Shown here piece by piece: positions 52,064 to 60,509 of a stretch of DNA of 64,000 nt. This stretch comes from Syntrophomonas zehnderi OL-4 (GTDB lineage Bacteria; Bacillota; Syntrophomonadia; Syntrophomonadales; Syntrophomonadaceae): positions 1-64,000 of the forward strand of contig NZ_CGIH01000009.1 of NCBI RefSeq assembly GCF_000983115.1. The letters run 5' to 3'. The stretch's first letter is position 1. Each line of letters opens with the position of its first letter. The notes beneath the pieces were generated by a model. The model did no database searches. It was given only the letters and a program-made list of their open reading frames with translations, and was not told the origin of the DNA. A program made the position numbers and the translations under genes.

Positions 52064-54151
52064 CTACTCCTTTCTGTTTCGCTTCGGAAACTCAAAAATT
52101 ATAGAACCGTTATCCAACCTTAAATAAGCGTCAAAAACACTATCTTTTCTACTCTTAAAGCCTTTAATTAGATCGCTCTTGCCTTTTGATATTATCTTCT
52201 TGGCCTGGGCCTGGCTGATACTTTTTCCGGCAATCTGTTTCCAAATCGTGAATTTACAGCCTTCCTTCCAGCCAGAACAACTGTATGCTTTTTTGTTTTC
52301 AATTACAGGTTTGCCGCATAATGGACAAACTCCAACACTATTACGATCTGTAAAACTAGTTGTAGTGACCTCCTGAGCCTTAATCTCATTAACGACATCC
52401 TGGGTAAACTGTTTAATTTCCTGGGAAAACAAAATAAAATTACGCTTGCCCAGCTCAATATCGATAAGTTTTTTCTCCCATTCCCCGGTCATTTCAGGAT
52501 CTTTAAGCCGAGTAGAAACAATATCTATTAAGGTTTTTCCTTTGTCAGTAGCAACCAGGGTCTTTTTTTGCCTAGTAATATACCCGGTACTAATCAATTT
52601 CTCAATGATAGCCGCCCTGGTAGCAGGAGTACCTAATCCTTTCCCTTTCATCACTTCGCGTAATTCCTCATCTTCTACCTGTTTTCCCGCGTTTTCCATC
52701 GCGCTTAGCAAATCTGCTTCGTTGTATCGCTTTGGGGGCTGCGTTTGCTTGTCCAATACCTGGCTTTCATGTAAGTTAATTTCCTGCCCTTCTATCAGGA
52801 CGGGGAGTGGAGGAGAATCATTGCCATCCTCTACATCATCTATATAAAGTTTTTTCCAGCCTTCTTCCAATAAGGTTTTCCCTTTAGTTTTAAAGGTTTC
52901 GCCCTGGCAGGAAGTAATGATGTTAGTCTGTGTGATTCGGGCGGGTGGCAGAAATATCCCTACCAAGCGTTTGGCAACCAAAATATATATTTTGATTTCG
53001 TCCGCAGTTAAGGCTGATAAATCCGGAGAAACTTCGGTTACAACTATGGCCGTATGATCACTTACTTTTAAATCGTCAACATACCGTTTGTTAGTAATAT
53101 CAGTATTAGTAATACTCTTTACCACAGTGTCCAGTTCTGTTTTCTGTAGAGCATTTAACCGGGCAGGCAAGGTAGCACTCATGGCTTCAGTGAGGTGCCT
53201 GCTGTCCGTTCTGGGATAGGTAAGCAAGCGTTTTTCATACAGACCCTGGGTTATTAATAAGGTTTGTTCTGCTGTAAAGCCAAACTGCTTATTACTTTCC
53301 TTTTGGAGATCAGTAAGATTGAAGAGCATCGGTGGTTGTTCAGTTTTCTCATTTTGTTCCACCTTTACAACCTGGGCAATAGAGCCAGGAATAAGTTTGT
53401 TTAAAACCGCTTCAGCTTCCCCCTTGGAATTAAACCTATCCAGTTCACCGCAGAACCACTTGCCTATAAAGTAATTTTGATGGCCGGTATTAAATTTTGC
53501 TTCAATCTCCCAGTATTTTTGGGGCACAAAACCATCAATCTCCTGATCTCGATTTACTATGAGGGCAAGGGTTGGGGTCTGTACACGGCCTACGGTAAGT
53601 ATCTCGTTATATTTGGTGGTGTAGGCCCTGGTAGTATTTATGCCAACTAACCAATCAGCCTGACTTCGGGCAGTAGCCGCCAAAAATAGATTCTCTACTT
53701 CGGCAGAGCTGCGTAAATTGTTAAAAGCTGCTTTGACAGCCGCAGGCGTAGTCTCAGAAAGCCATAAGCGGTCATGAGGTTTGTGGCAATTGAGAAACTG
53801 AATAATATTTCTAAATATCAGTTCTCCTTCCCGACCGGCATCACAGGCATTAATTAAGCGATTTACATCCCGGCGGTTAATTAGACCCTTAAGTATCTGT
53901 AATTGCTTCCTGGCAGCCGGATTTGGCTTTAGCCGAAATTCTTCAGGTAAAATAGGCAGATCATTAAGATTCCATTTTTCCAGCTCCGGATAATAGTCCT
54001 GCGGCATAGCAAGTTCTACTAAATGCCCAACTGCCCAGGAGATTATCATATCCGGTTTTTCTAAATATCCATCCTGCCGGGAAAATCCCCCCAACACTTT
54101 TCCAATATCCATCGCAACACTGGGTTTTTCGGTAATTATTAAAACAGACAT
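52064..54151 (-). CDS. topB: DNA topoisomerase III
   Basis: The protein has 695 residues. The TOPRIM domain is at the start (VLIITEKPSVAMDIGKVLGG; acidic triad E7 and the NACDAGREGELIFRN block at about 106-120). The catalytic Tyr is in EKRLLTYPRTDSRHLTEAM (about residue 310). A C-terminal zinc ribbon has VCPLCGKPVIENKKAYSCSG. Element-borne topB is typical of Gram-positive conjugative elements and may resolve replication or transfer intermediates. Confidence 0.95.
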   Translation of the reverse strand: MSVLIITEKPSVAMDIGKVLGGFSRQDGYLEKPDMIISWAVGHLVELAMPQDYYPELEKWNLNDLPILPEEFRLKPNPAARKQLQILKGLINRRDVNRLINACDAGREGELIFRNIIQFLNCHKPHDRLWLSETTPAAVKAAFNNLRSSAEVENLFLAATARSQADWLVGINTTRAYTTKYNEILTVGRVQTPTLALIVNRDQEIDGFVPQKYWEIEAKFNTGHQNYFIGKWFCGELDRFNSKGEAEAVLNKLIPGSIAQVVKVEQNEKTEQPPMLFNLTDLQKESNKQFGFTAEQTLLITQGLYEKRLLTYPRTDSRHLTEAMSATLPARLNALQKTELDTVVKSITNTDITNKRYVDDLKVSDHTAIVVTEVSPDLSALTADEIKIYILVAKRLVGIFLPPARITQTNIITSCQGETFKTKGKTLLEEGWKKLYIDDVEDGNDSPPLPVLIEGQEINLHESQVLDKQTQPPKRYNEADLLSAMENAGKQVEDEELREVMKGKGLGTPATRAAIIEKLISTGYITRQKKTLVATDKGKTLIDIVSTRLKDPEMTGEWEKKLIDIELGKRNFILFSQEIKQFTQDVVNEIKAQEVTTTSFTDRNSVGVCPLCGKPVIENKKAYSCSGWKEGCKFTIWKQIAGKSISQAQAKKIISKGKSDLIKGFKSRKDSVFDAYLRLDNGSIIFEFPKRNRKE

Positions 54152-54164
54152 TATGTCACCCCTT

Positions 54165-54437
54165 TCATTTAAAATAATTTAAAAAGGTATTTTTATCAAA
54201 ACCAGTATCCGATTGGTCTCCCTGGTTATTAACTTCCTGGGCGGCGGCACTATTAAGGCCGCTATTATGAGTATGAAGCTTCTCATTCACAGCTTTTAAA
54301 CACTCTTCGATCTCAGTCAATCGTCTGCCGACTTCTAGCCATTCTCTTACAATCCTGGTTCGCGACCCTTCGGGTAAACTCCATACGGGGTGATTTACCG
54401 GAAGCCTTAACTCCAGTCGCCTTAAGGGTTGGGACAT
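54165..54437 (-). CDS. ParR-like ribbon-helix-helix partition adaptor
   Basis: ATG 54437 gives 90 residues. RRLELRLPVNHPVWSLPEGS, RTRIVREWLEVGRRLTEIEE is the ribbon-helix-helix pattern, and the C-terminus is low-complexity, ending in a hydrophobic FLNYFK that could bind a filament. It lies next to a ParM-like actin gene with a repeat array between them. That is the layout of type II partition systems, though here the repeats lie between the two genes. Confidence 0.65.
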   Translation of the reverse strand: MSQPLRRLELRLPVNHPVWSLPEGSRTRIVREWLEVGRRLTEIEECLKAVNEKLHTHNSGLNSAAAQEVNNQGDQSDTGFDKNTFLNYFK

Positions 54438-54466
54438 ATTAAAAACCACTCCTTTCCGGCACATTC

Positions 54467-54643
54467 TACCGGTATACTGCAGTATTAATGTTGCAGTACC
54501 GGTAAAAGGCCATAAAAAACAGCCTGTATGTACGGGCTGATAAGAGGTTACCGATACCGTAAGGTTTGAAAAATAAATACCGGTAAATATGATGGTAACA
54601 GTATCTGAAATGCCTATAGATAGGGGATGCCTTTAGCCGGTAT
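54467..54643. repeat. TACCGGTA repeat array, candidate parC centromere
   Basis: TACCGGTA occurs exactly at 54467, 54497 and 54578, with variants TTACCGATACCGTAA at 54548-54562 and GCCGGTAT at 54636. It fills the gap between the parM- and parR-like genes. The half-site ACCGGTA may be the ParR target and the operon operator. Confidence 0.6.
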
Positions 54644-54645
54644 CT

Positions 54646-55614
54646 TTATATAAAGGCTAGATAGCCTTCCGTATTCGCAAATACGGGTTCCTCAACAACC
54701 ATTGAACAAGGCAATGCTGAACAAAGATCAGCACCAAAAAAGAGAGGGCCTCCGCCTGCTAAAAAGGTATTTTGGATATAGCCGGTACGATTACCCCAGG
54801 CGGCCAGCACTTTTTGACAGATAGCTGTAGAAACATTTTTCCGAGCTGCGTAGGCAACATCATCAAGGCAGTATGTTTTGCCGTAATAGCGAATAGGCTC
54901 CCGATTTAAGGCCTGTTTGGTTATTTCATTCTCCATTCCTACAGGTAACGGGCTGCCCGTCTGCGCCTGGAATTCCCGCGCTACTGCACTGCACACCATT
55001 TGAGTGCCTACTTCCACTGACCCGCAGGCTTCAAGCATAGGAACAGGCTGTCCATCCTTAATTTCAAAAAGTAAATACTCTGTGGTGTATGTACCTGGAT
55101 CAACTACGCCTACATATCCATGTAACGGCAAATGGCCGCCCGCCTTAAGTAACACGCCCGCTCCTTGGGGTATTACTTGAACTTCAGGATTTTTGATATA
55201 GAGCTCACTGCCATTCACGGCTACGCATAAAGAAAGCTTACTCAGCCGATTTTTTAAATCTTCTTTCTGAGAAGCATAGTAGGCCAAGGGCAATCCTACC
55301 CCCAGGCTAATTTCAGAATCCTTATGTCCGAGTAGCCCTATGGCTGTCAGTAATAAGGGATCGTGCAGCTCAGGTGGTTTTTCCTTGTTTAAGGCTTGAG
55401 AAACCACAAAAGAATGCCTGGCTGCCTCACCGACCAGTAAAACCTCTTTTTGTGCTCCTGATGCAATAGTTATCCGGTAATTCTGAGTCTGGGAAAACAC
55501 ACCCCCTAGCACATCATATCCTGCCGGTGCTACAAGGGAAGGAAAAATCACCTTTTCTCCCACTTCATTGACCGCCTTAGTAAAGCCATATCCTATATCA
55601 ATACCGATCTTCAT
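54646..55614 (-). CDS. parM: ParM/StbA-like actin-family ATPase
   Basis: The protein has 322 residues with actin-fold nucleotide motifs: phosphate-1 KIGIDIGYGFTKAV (2-15), phosphate-2 GVVDPGTYTTEYLL (about 167-180), adenosine NTFLAGGGPLFFG (about 283-295). It belongs to the ParM/Alp group that polymerizes to push plasmid copies apart. It reads in the same direction as parR across the TACCGGTA array. Its presence suggests a low-copy plasmid or an ICE with a replicative circle. Confidence 0.85.
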   Translation of the reverse strand: MKIGIDIGYGFTKAVNEVGEKVIFPSLVAPAGYDVLGGVFSQTQNYRITIASGAQKEVLLVGEAARHSFVVSQALNKEKPPELHDPLLLTAIGLLGHKDSEISLGVGLPLAYYASQKEDLKNRLSKLSLCVAVNGSELYIKNPEVQVIPQGAGVLLKAGGHLPLHGYVGVVDPGTYTTEYLLFEIKDGQPVPMLEACGSVEVGTQMVCSAVAREFQAQTGSPLPVGMENEITKQALNREPIRYYGKTYCLDDVAYAARKNVSTAICQKVLAAWGNRTGYIQNTFLAGGGPLFFGADLCSALPCSMVVEEPVFANTEGYLAFI

Positions 55615-55629
55615 AAAATCATTCTCCTC

Positions 55630-56775
55630 TCATCTTTTGAAAATTTTAGTTAGCGTGGAAAAGGGTTTTTTTCTACCTGCCAGATTAATTGGCAACACCG
55701 GCTGCAAAAGATCTTGCAGTAACTCCTCAGGCGGCGAGTCTTCAGTAACGAAAGGAATATTATATACTTTTCCTATATACTTGGAAAAAGCATTTAAAAA
55801 CCATTTCATTTCCTTTTCACTCGCCAGGTTTAAAGTAATTCTCCATCTAGCCAAGTTAGGTGTATAAATACTTATATCCTGCTCATCCACCATAGGTAAA
55901 AACCTATTAAGTCTGTAGGGGGCAGCATTTACTGTGAGAATCGCTAAAGCTGCTCGATCCATCTCCGCAACTTTATCAGAACTTATTTCTCCCATATCTA
56001 AAACCAAATAATCGTATACATTCCCGGCGATAACCGGAAAAATGTGTTCAATGGATCGAAAACTGCGAGCATCCGGTAAAATATCAAATCCCCGCATATT
56101 TGCCATTTTCATCTCTATGCTGTGTATTTTTTTGTTCTCATATTTCGCGCCCATGGCTGAAAGATAAGTATATTGTGATTCCCGTCCAGCTTTATCCCCA
56201 AGAGGCCACTCAGCCAAAATTACCCGATGATTGCTTTTGGCTAGATGAGTCGCTATTAAAAAACACAAATGCGATACCCCTGCTCCCGGGCCGGCACCAG
56301 CTACAGTGATGGTCGTGAGACCTAAGGGGCGTTGAATAAGGACTTCTTTAATTGATTCCGAAACATTCTTACCTGACTGATACTTATAAGGCTGCCCGCG
56401 TTGCAGCCAGCGGGCAGCCTGAGTATAGTTTGCAGGTTTTTCAATGGTGCGAAGTAAATCTTGCTCTATAAATTCCCCAGCCTCGCTTACAATGTCATAA
56501 ACCCCCAGGCAGACCAATTTTGCAACCAGCGGATCCCCGGGTTCCCGTCCACAAGCAATTAGTATAATTCGGGTAACCGGTCTTTGTACCCGGTACTGAT
56601 GAAGCTCTTCTTCAATATGCCTGGAAAAATCAATATCAACCAATAGAAAGTCCAATTGTACCCTGGCTGCTTGCAATAAAGCCTGACGCAAATCCCCCTC
56701 CCGGATATGAAACGAAGGGGTACCGTATCGCTCCACTAATCCTGTATAATCTCGCGAAGCAATAATTCCATACAT
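55630..56775 (-). CDS. CpaE/TadZ-like ATPase (receiver-like plus MinD/ParA-type domain)
   Basis: ATG 56775 (GAGAGG upstream) gives 381 residues. The first 115 look receiver-like (LDFLLVDIDFSRHIEEELHQ, RIILIACG, LVAKLVCLGVYDIVSEAGEF). The rest is a SIMIBI P-loop domain with atypical Walker A GAGPGAGVSHLCFL (no canonical GKT), a common trait of TadZ/CpaE. VYDYLVLDMGEISSD is the Walker B-like region. TadZ proteins localize Tad pili; here the gene sits in the T4SS/parM operon, 20 kb from the tad genes. Confidence 0.7.
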   Translation of the reverse strand: MYGIIASRDYTGLVERYGTPSFHIREGDLRQALLQAARVQLDFLLVDIDFSRHIEEELHQYRVQRPVTRIILIACGREPGDPLVAKLVCLGVYDIVSEAGEFIEQDLLRTIEKPANYTQAARWLQRGQPYKYQSGKNVSESIKEVLIQRPLGLTTITVAGAGPGAGVSHLCFLIATHLAKSNHRVILAEWPLGDKAGRESQYTYLSAMGAKYENKKIHSIEMKMANMRGFDILPDARSFRSIEHIFPVIAGNVYDYLVLDMGEISSDKVAEMDRAALAILTVNAAPYRLNRFLPMVDEQDISIYTPNLARWRITLNLASEKEMKWFLNAFSKYIGKVYNIPFVTEDSPPEELLQDLLQPVLPINLAGRKKPFSTLTKIFKR

Positions 56776-56791
56776 AATAATGACCTCTCTT

Positions 56792-57340
56792 TCATCGCGT
56801 TTGGAAGAAAATAGCCGGATCATGGCAAACTCCATCCACGTAAACCTCGAAATGCAAATGGGCACCTGTAGTAAGATAACCTGTGTTGCCAACCTTAGCG
56901 ACTACTTCGCCCGCCTTAACCTTTTGCCCCGGTCGGGCAACATTATCCGATAAATGGCAATATCTTGTCTTGATTCTTTGGCCTCGTTCATTGGTTCCAT
57001 GATCGATTTCCATTGTCAAACCAACTGCCTCAGAACGGGAAAGCGAATGAACCAGTCCGTCAGCAGGAGCCACAATGTTGATTCCCTCGGGTGCGGGAAT
57101 ATCAATCCCGTAGTGCATAGTCGGTACTTTTTTTATCGGATGGATTCTCATCCCGAAAGGGCTGGATATATTATGAAAACCTGGTACTGGCCAGCGCATT
57201 TCACCATTATATAATTCCTCGTAATCCCCAGCAGATGTGCCTTGATCAGGCTTAAAGCCAATTAAGAAATTAAAATCAATCACCCTATATTTCTCAACTA
57301 CATCCTTTTGCTCTTTCGCGGACATATTAAGTTCGTCCAT
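56792..57340 (-). CDS. M23 (LytM) peptidoglycan endopeptidase, C-terminal part of split gene
   Basis: The open frame of 182 codons contains the catalytic M23 motifs: MHYGIDIPAP (H-x-x-x-D) and GAHLHFEVYVDG (HxH), with GNTGYLTTG between. The frame is open upstream of 57340 to the TGA at 57410, and reads VGEGEDAVCTTYTTYRLKTI, QEVMDEL before the first Met. It thus continues the 57799-57410 frame. Conjugative peptidases of this type open the cell wall for the T4SS channel. If the TGA is a true stop, this part lacks its membrane anchor. Confidence 0.85.
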   Translation of the reverse strand: MDELNMSAKEQKDVVEKYRVIDFNFLIGFKPDQGTSAGDYEELYNGEMRWPVPGFHNISSPFGMRIHPIKKVPTMHYGIDIPAPEGINIVAPADGLVHSLSRSEAVGLTMEIDHGTNERGQRIKTRYCHLSDNVARPGQKVKAGEVVAKVGNTGYLTTGAHLHFEVYVDGVCHDPAIFFQTR

Positions 57341-57409
57341 GACTTCCTGTATGGTTTTTAAGCGATAAGTTGTATAAGTGGTGCAAACTGCATCCTCACC
57401 TTCACCTAC

Positions 57410-57799
57410 TCAGTGCGTACACGTTCCACTTTCCTCAACAAATTGCATAGCAAGATCATTAGCCCTGCTTGCCGAAGATTTCTTAAAGTTCTGTTTTAAA
57501 CGCACCGCATCCACAGCGATCACTTCCTGCCAGTCTACATAAACACCTGGATCACATGGACTCTGAGTCATCATAGTGACTGCCTGGGCAGCATCGTAAT
57601 ACCAAAGAGCTTGTGCTTTGGTAGCGGTCACTGGGACGCGTTCATGAATAACTACAGGGATAAGAATGAGTAAAATTAGGCCCAAAAAAAGCGTAATAAC
57701 TGCAATAGTTGTTTTTAGAATAGTCGATCCGTCCTCCTGGATCATATCGCGTAAAATAAGGCCGATAATTCGAATAGCTTTTTGCACGGCTGCTCCCAT
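57410..57799 (-). CDS. Membrane-anchored N-terminal part of the split M23 conjugation protein
   Basis: The protein has 129 residues: one membrane helix (TTIAVITLFLGLILLILIPV; about 30-50), then an extracellular helical part (VTATKAQALWYYDAAQAVTM; VYVDWQEVIAVDAVRLKQNF) ending GTCTH at TGA 57410-57412. The M23 frame continues in phase directly afterwards; 57799-56792 is exactly 336 codons. It overlaps the VirB4 stop by one base. Intact homologues, as I recall them, are single proteins. Confidence 0.75.
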   Translation of the reverse strand: MGAAVQKAIRIIGLILRDMIQEDGSTILKTTIAVITLFLGLILLILIPVVIHERVPVTATKAQALWYYDAAQAVTMMTQSPCDPGVYVDWQEVIAVDAVRLKQNFKKSSASRANDLAMQFVEESGTCTH

Positions 57800-59577
57800 T
57801 AAGCTCCCCCTCCTACTAAATAAGGGGCTTCAAAAGGTGCTGACTCAATACGGATATGCACCCGCTGATTCCCGGCAACCAGCAAGCCTTCCCCTCTCTT
57901 GGCAGACTGTAACAGCTCTTGTTCCGCTTCTGTAAGCTGCATCAGTGTAGTAAGAGCTTGGAGATCTTTATCGCCTTGACCGAGCAGAATCTTGTAAGTC
58001 GGATTATCCAAAAGTGCTTGACCATGCCGGGCCACGGCCGGATCAAGAAAGTCGATTACATTTTGCGAAGCCACTATCAGACTGCCCATATATTTACGGA
58101 TACGCTTGGAAGTGTCACGCAAAAAGGCTAATGCTTGGGGTGTCTGATCATCCACCAGCATCCAGGCTTCGTCTACTAAAAGAATAATTCGTTCTTCCCT
58201 GTCCTGCTCAATAAGGTTCCAGACGTATGAAAGCACATTAAAATACTGCGCTCTTTTGACTGCATCATCGGCGTTCTGTAGTTCATGGACATCGAGAACA
58301 ATAAAATCTTTATCCGCTGTAGCTGTGGTAAATCCATTCCACATAGCCGCATCAGCCCCTTTGGCTGCACGTTTTAGGAGAATAGCAAGACGCTGGAACA
58401 GCTCGGGTTTTGTTTTTTCCTGCTCTAAAACATACTCATACAGTTCATTCATGGTTGGCCATACATCTACTTGAATATTCTCCGGCTGTGTATTAAAATC
58501 AATTTCTTTGCTATGGTATACCTCCAAAAGAGAATCTTCCAGAACTGCCCGTTCTACGTCAGTAAGATCCCGCAGATATAACGAGAAGAATGTGCGCAGG
58601 ATTTGAAGGTGTAACCCTAAAGGGCTTTGAGCATCATAAATACTCTTTTCTTCATCGTCATCCTGATCCAGCGGCACGCTCCTTACCTGCAGCGGGTTAA
58701 TCCTCCCTTGTCCACCAGCTACATTTACCCAACTTCCACCCAATAACTGACACATCTTCCGGTATTCCCTTTCCGGGTCAATGATTATTATTCGTGCCCC
58801 TTTAGCATATTCGCGCAGCAGCAACATTTTAGCTAAGTAGCTTTTTCCGGTACCCGGTTTGCCCAGAATCGTCCAGTTAGAGTTGGTACGGTCACCGCTG
58901 CGCATCCACATATCGAGAATCACAAGTCCCCCGTCCCGGTCACGCCCCAGCATAATCCCCGCTATATCATTAAGGCCTCCGGCCACAAACGGGAAACTGG
59001 CCGCTATTGTCTCTGAAGGCATATTCCGGCCACCGGCTTTTAACATTTCCGGATCCAGAGTTGCCCATGGCCCTATAGACTTTAACCCTTGTTCCTGTCT
59101 ATAGAGTAGTGTGCGCCCCCTCATGCCTGCTGCAGCTAGAGCAGACTCTACCCTACGAGTCCGTAAAATCAGATTGTCCATATCCATTGCCGTAATAAAA
59201 AGAAGCACTGTAAGATAGAATACATTTTGCTGTTCCTGGTCAATCTTTTTTAAAAGACTATCCGCGTCTTTAAGAGCCTGTTCGGTACGCTGAATAATCA
59301 GGGCATTCCCGCCCTGATTAAGCCGGCCCATGTACTCCCCGATGGCTTTATTGATATCTTCTATTAAGTCAGCAGCATTAGTAGGGCTTACGTGTAACGA
59401 GGCCGCAACGCCCGGAATCTGAGTAATACGAGCCAGCCAGGCCGTGCCCGCTTGGGGAGGATAATCTGTAATAACCATCACCCTTCCCAATAAATCGCCA
59501 AACTGAATGTAGTTTGTTTGAAATTCCAAAGCCTGCGGTGTTAAGGCATCTAATATACCTGATTTAACGGTTTCCAT
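57799..59577 (-). CDS. virB4: VirB4-family conjugation ATPase
   Basis: ATG 59577 (GGAGG 7 bases upstream) gives 592 residues. N-terminal TraC-like domain; Walker A WTILGKPGTGKSYLAKML (about 237-254), Walker B EERIILLVDEAWMLVDDQ (about 455-472), and VASQNVIDFLDP. It energizes T4SS assembly and substrate transfer. It is called TrsE/TraE in Gram-positive systems. The 209-aa gene upstream probably supplies the missing N-terminal VirB4/TrsD region. Confidence 0.92.
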   Translation of the reverse strand: METVKSGILDALTPQALEFQTNYIQFGDLLGRVMVITDYPPQAGTAWLARITQIPGVAASLHVSPTNAADLIEDINKAIGEYMGRLNQGGNALIIQRTEQALKDADSLLKKIDQEQQNVFYLTVLLFITAMDMDNLILRTRRVESALAAAGMRGRTLLYRQEQGLKSIGPWATLDPEMLKAGGRNMPSETIAASFPFVAGGLNDIAGIMLGRDRDGGLVILDMWMRSGDRTNSNWTILGKPGTGKSYLAKMLLLREYAKGARIIIIDPEREYRKMCQLLGGSWVNVAGGQGRINPLQVRSVPLDQDDDEEKSIYDAQSPLGLHLQILRTFFSLYLRDLTDVERAVLEDSLLEVYHSKEIDFNTQPENIQVDVWPTMNELYEYVLEQEKTKPELFQRLAILLKRAAKGADAAMWNGFTTATADKDFIVLDVHELQNADDAVKRAQYFNVLSYVWNLIEQDREERIILLVDEAWMLVDDQTPQALAFLRDTSKRIRKYMGSLIVASQNVIDFLDPAVARHGQALLDNPTYKILLGQGDKDLQALTTLMQLTEAEQELLQSAKRGEGLLVAGNQRVHIRIESAPFEAPYLVGGGA

Positions 59578-59578
59578 T

Positions 59579-60208
59579 TTACATTCCTCCCTCTCGGTAG
59601 ATGGTGGTAATCCCTGCAGGTGTAGGAATTTGCTCAAATGCAGATTGCGATGGATGAAGGAACGAAAACGCCATATCAATTATCTGTACATCATCACAAA
59701 TATTTACCTTCAGTCCGCTGGTCTCAAGATTTGCAGCCAGCTCATAAGCTCGTTTTAAAAGCTCTTCTTTCCCTTGTTTTACCTCTGCCATGCTAATAAG
59801 TAAGTAGTAACGTCTCTCCAGTGCCTCCCCACCCCGTACAATTCCGGCTATATAATGGATATACTCCTGCAATATTCGCTTGCGGGCTATATCAGTAGTT
59901 TCACGGGCTATTTCCTGTAATTCATCTAAATATTTATCCAGATCAACGGGCCTGGGTAAAGCTAAAATCTGTATCGCATATTGGATTCCATTCCAGGCTT
60001 CATGAACCGCTGATACGATGCGTTTCTTTTCTGAATCGGATTTTAAAACTATATTAATGGGTTCAATTTTTAAAACTGCCACCAGTTGTCCATCCTTCCG
60101 GAAAAGAAAATGACTGGTGATATCTTTTATCGGCAACCAGTCTTGAGCGGTCATTTTTTCTTTTTCCTTGATAGATGCTTCTGGTTTATTTCCCCTTTTT
60201 TTAAACAA
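59579..60208 (-). CDS. TrsD/TraD-like conjugation protein
   Basis: The protein has 209 residues starting after a basic N-terminus: MTAQDWLPIKDITSHFLFRK, DGQLVAVLKIEPINIVLKSD, later RRYYLLISMAEVKQGKEELL. It matches the N-terminal TraC-like domain that in many VirB4 proteins is fused to the ATPase; here it is separate, as in staphylococcal TrsD. It ends one base before the virB4 start. Confidence 0.75.
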   Translation of the reverse strand: MFKKRGNKPEASIKEKEKMTAQDWLPIKDITSHFLFRKDGQLVAVLKIEPINIVLKSDSEKKRIVSAVHEAWNGIQYAIQILALPRPVDLDKYLDELQEIARETTDIARKRILQEYIHYIAGIVRGGEALERRYYLLISMAEVKQGKEELLKRAYELAANLETSGLKVNICDDVQIIDMAFSFLHPSQSAFEQIPTPAGITTIYREGGM

Positions 60209-60505
60209 CTAAAATCCCCCTTTCTCATAAAGGTATAGCTTTTGATTGGCTCGAAAACGCTTCATATGCTGTAACATATCCAATGCCGTAGATCCATCCG
60301 GCATGATTTGTAATGTTGACAAATAACCAATCCCAGTAATAAACAGAGCCAGAAAATAGCGGCCAGGACTAGATATTATAAGGCCTAATAAAAATGAAAA
60401 CCCCAGGCCAATTACTGCCGTGACCAAGGTAATTAGTAGCTCTTTCCACCCCCAGCCAGGGAAGAACTCAAACTGTTTACTGATATTTCTCGGTATTAAG
60501 TACAT
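60209..60505 (-). CDS. PrgI/VirB3-like conjugation membrane protein
   Basis: ATG 60505 (GGAGG upstream) gives 98 residues: MYLIPRNISKQFEFFPGWGW, two membrane helices (ELLITLVTAVIGLGFSFLLG; YFLALFITGIGYLSTLQI), and a C-terminal MLQHMKRFRANQKLYLY. This is the PrgI family layout, located just before the TrsD/VirB4 genes as usual. Confidence 0.8.
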   Translation of the reverse strand: MYLIPRNISKQFEFFPGWGWKELLITLVTAVIGLGFSFLLGLIISSPGRYFLALFITGIGYLSTLQIMPDGSTALDMLQHMKRFRANQKLYLYEKGGF

Positions 60506-60509
60506 CGAA

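Noticed and set aside
57410-57412. UGA as selenocysteine codon
   Set aside because: The protein class has no known selenoproteins and no clear SECIS hairpin follows within 40 bases; kept only as a test in the findings.
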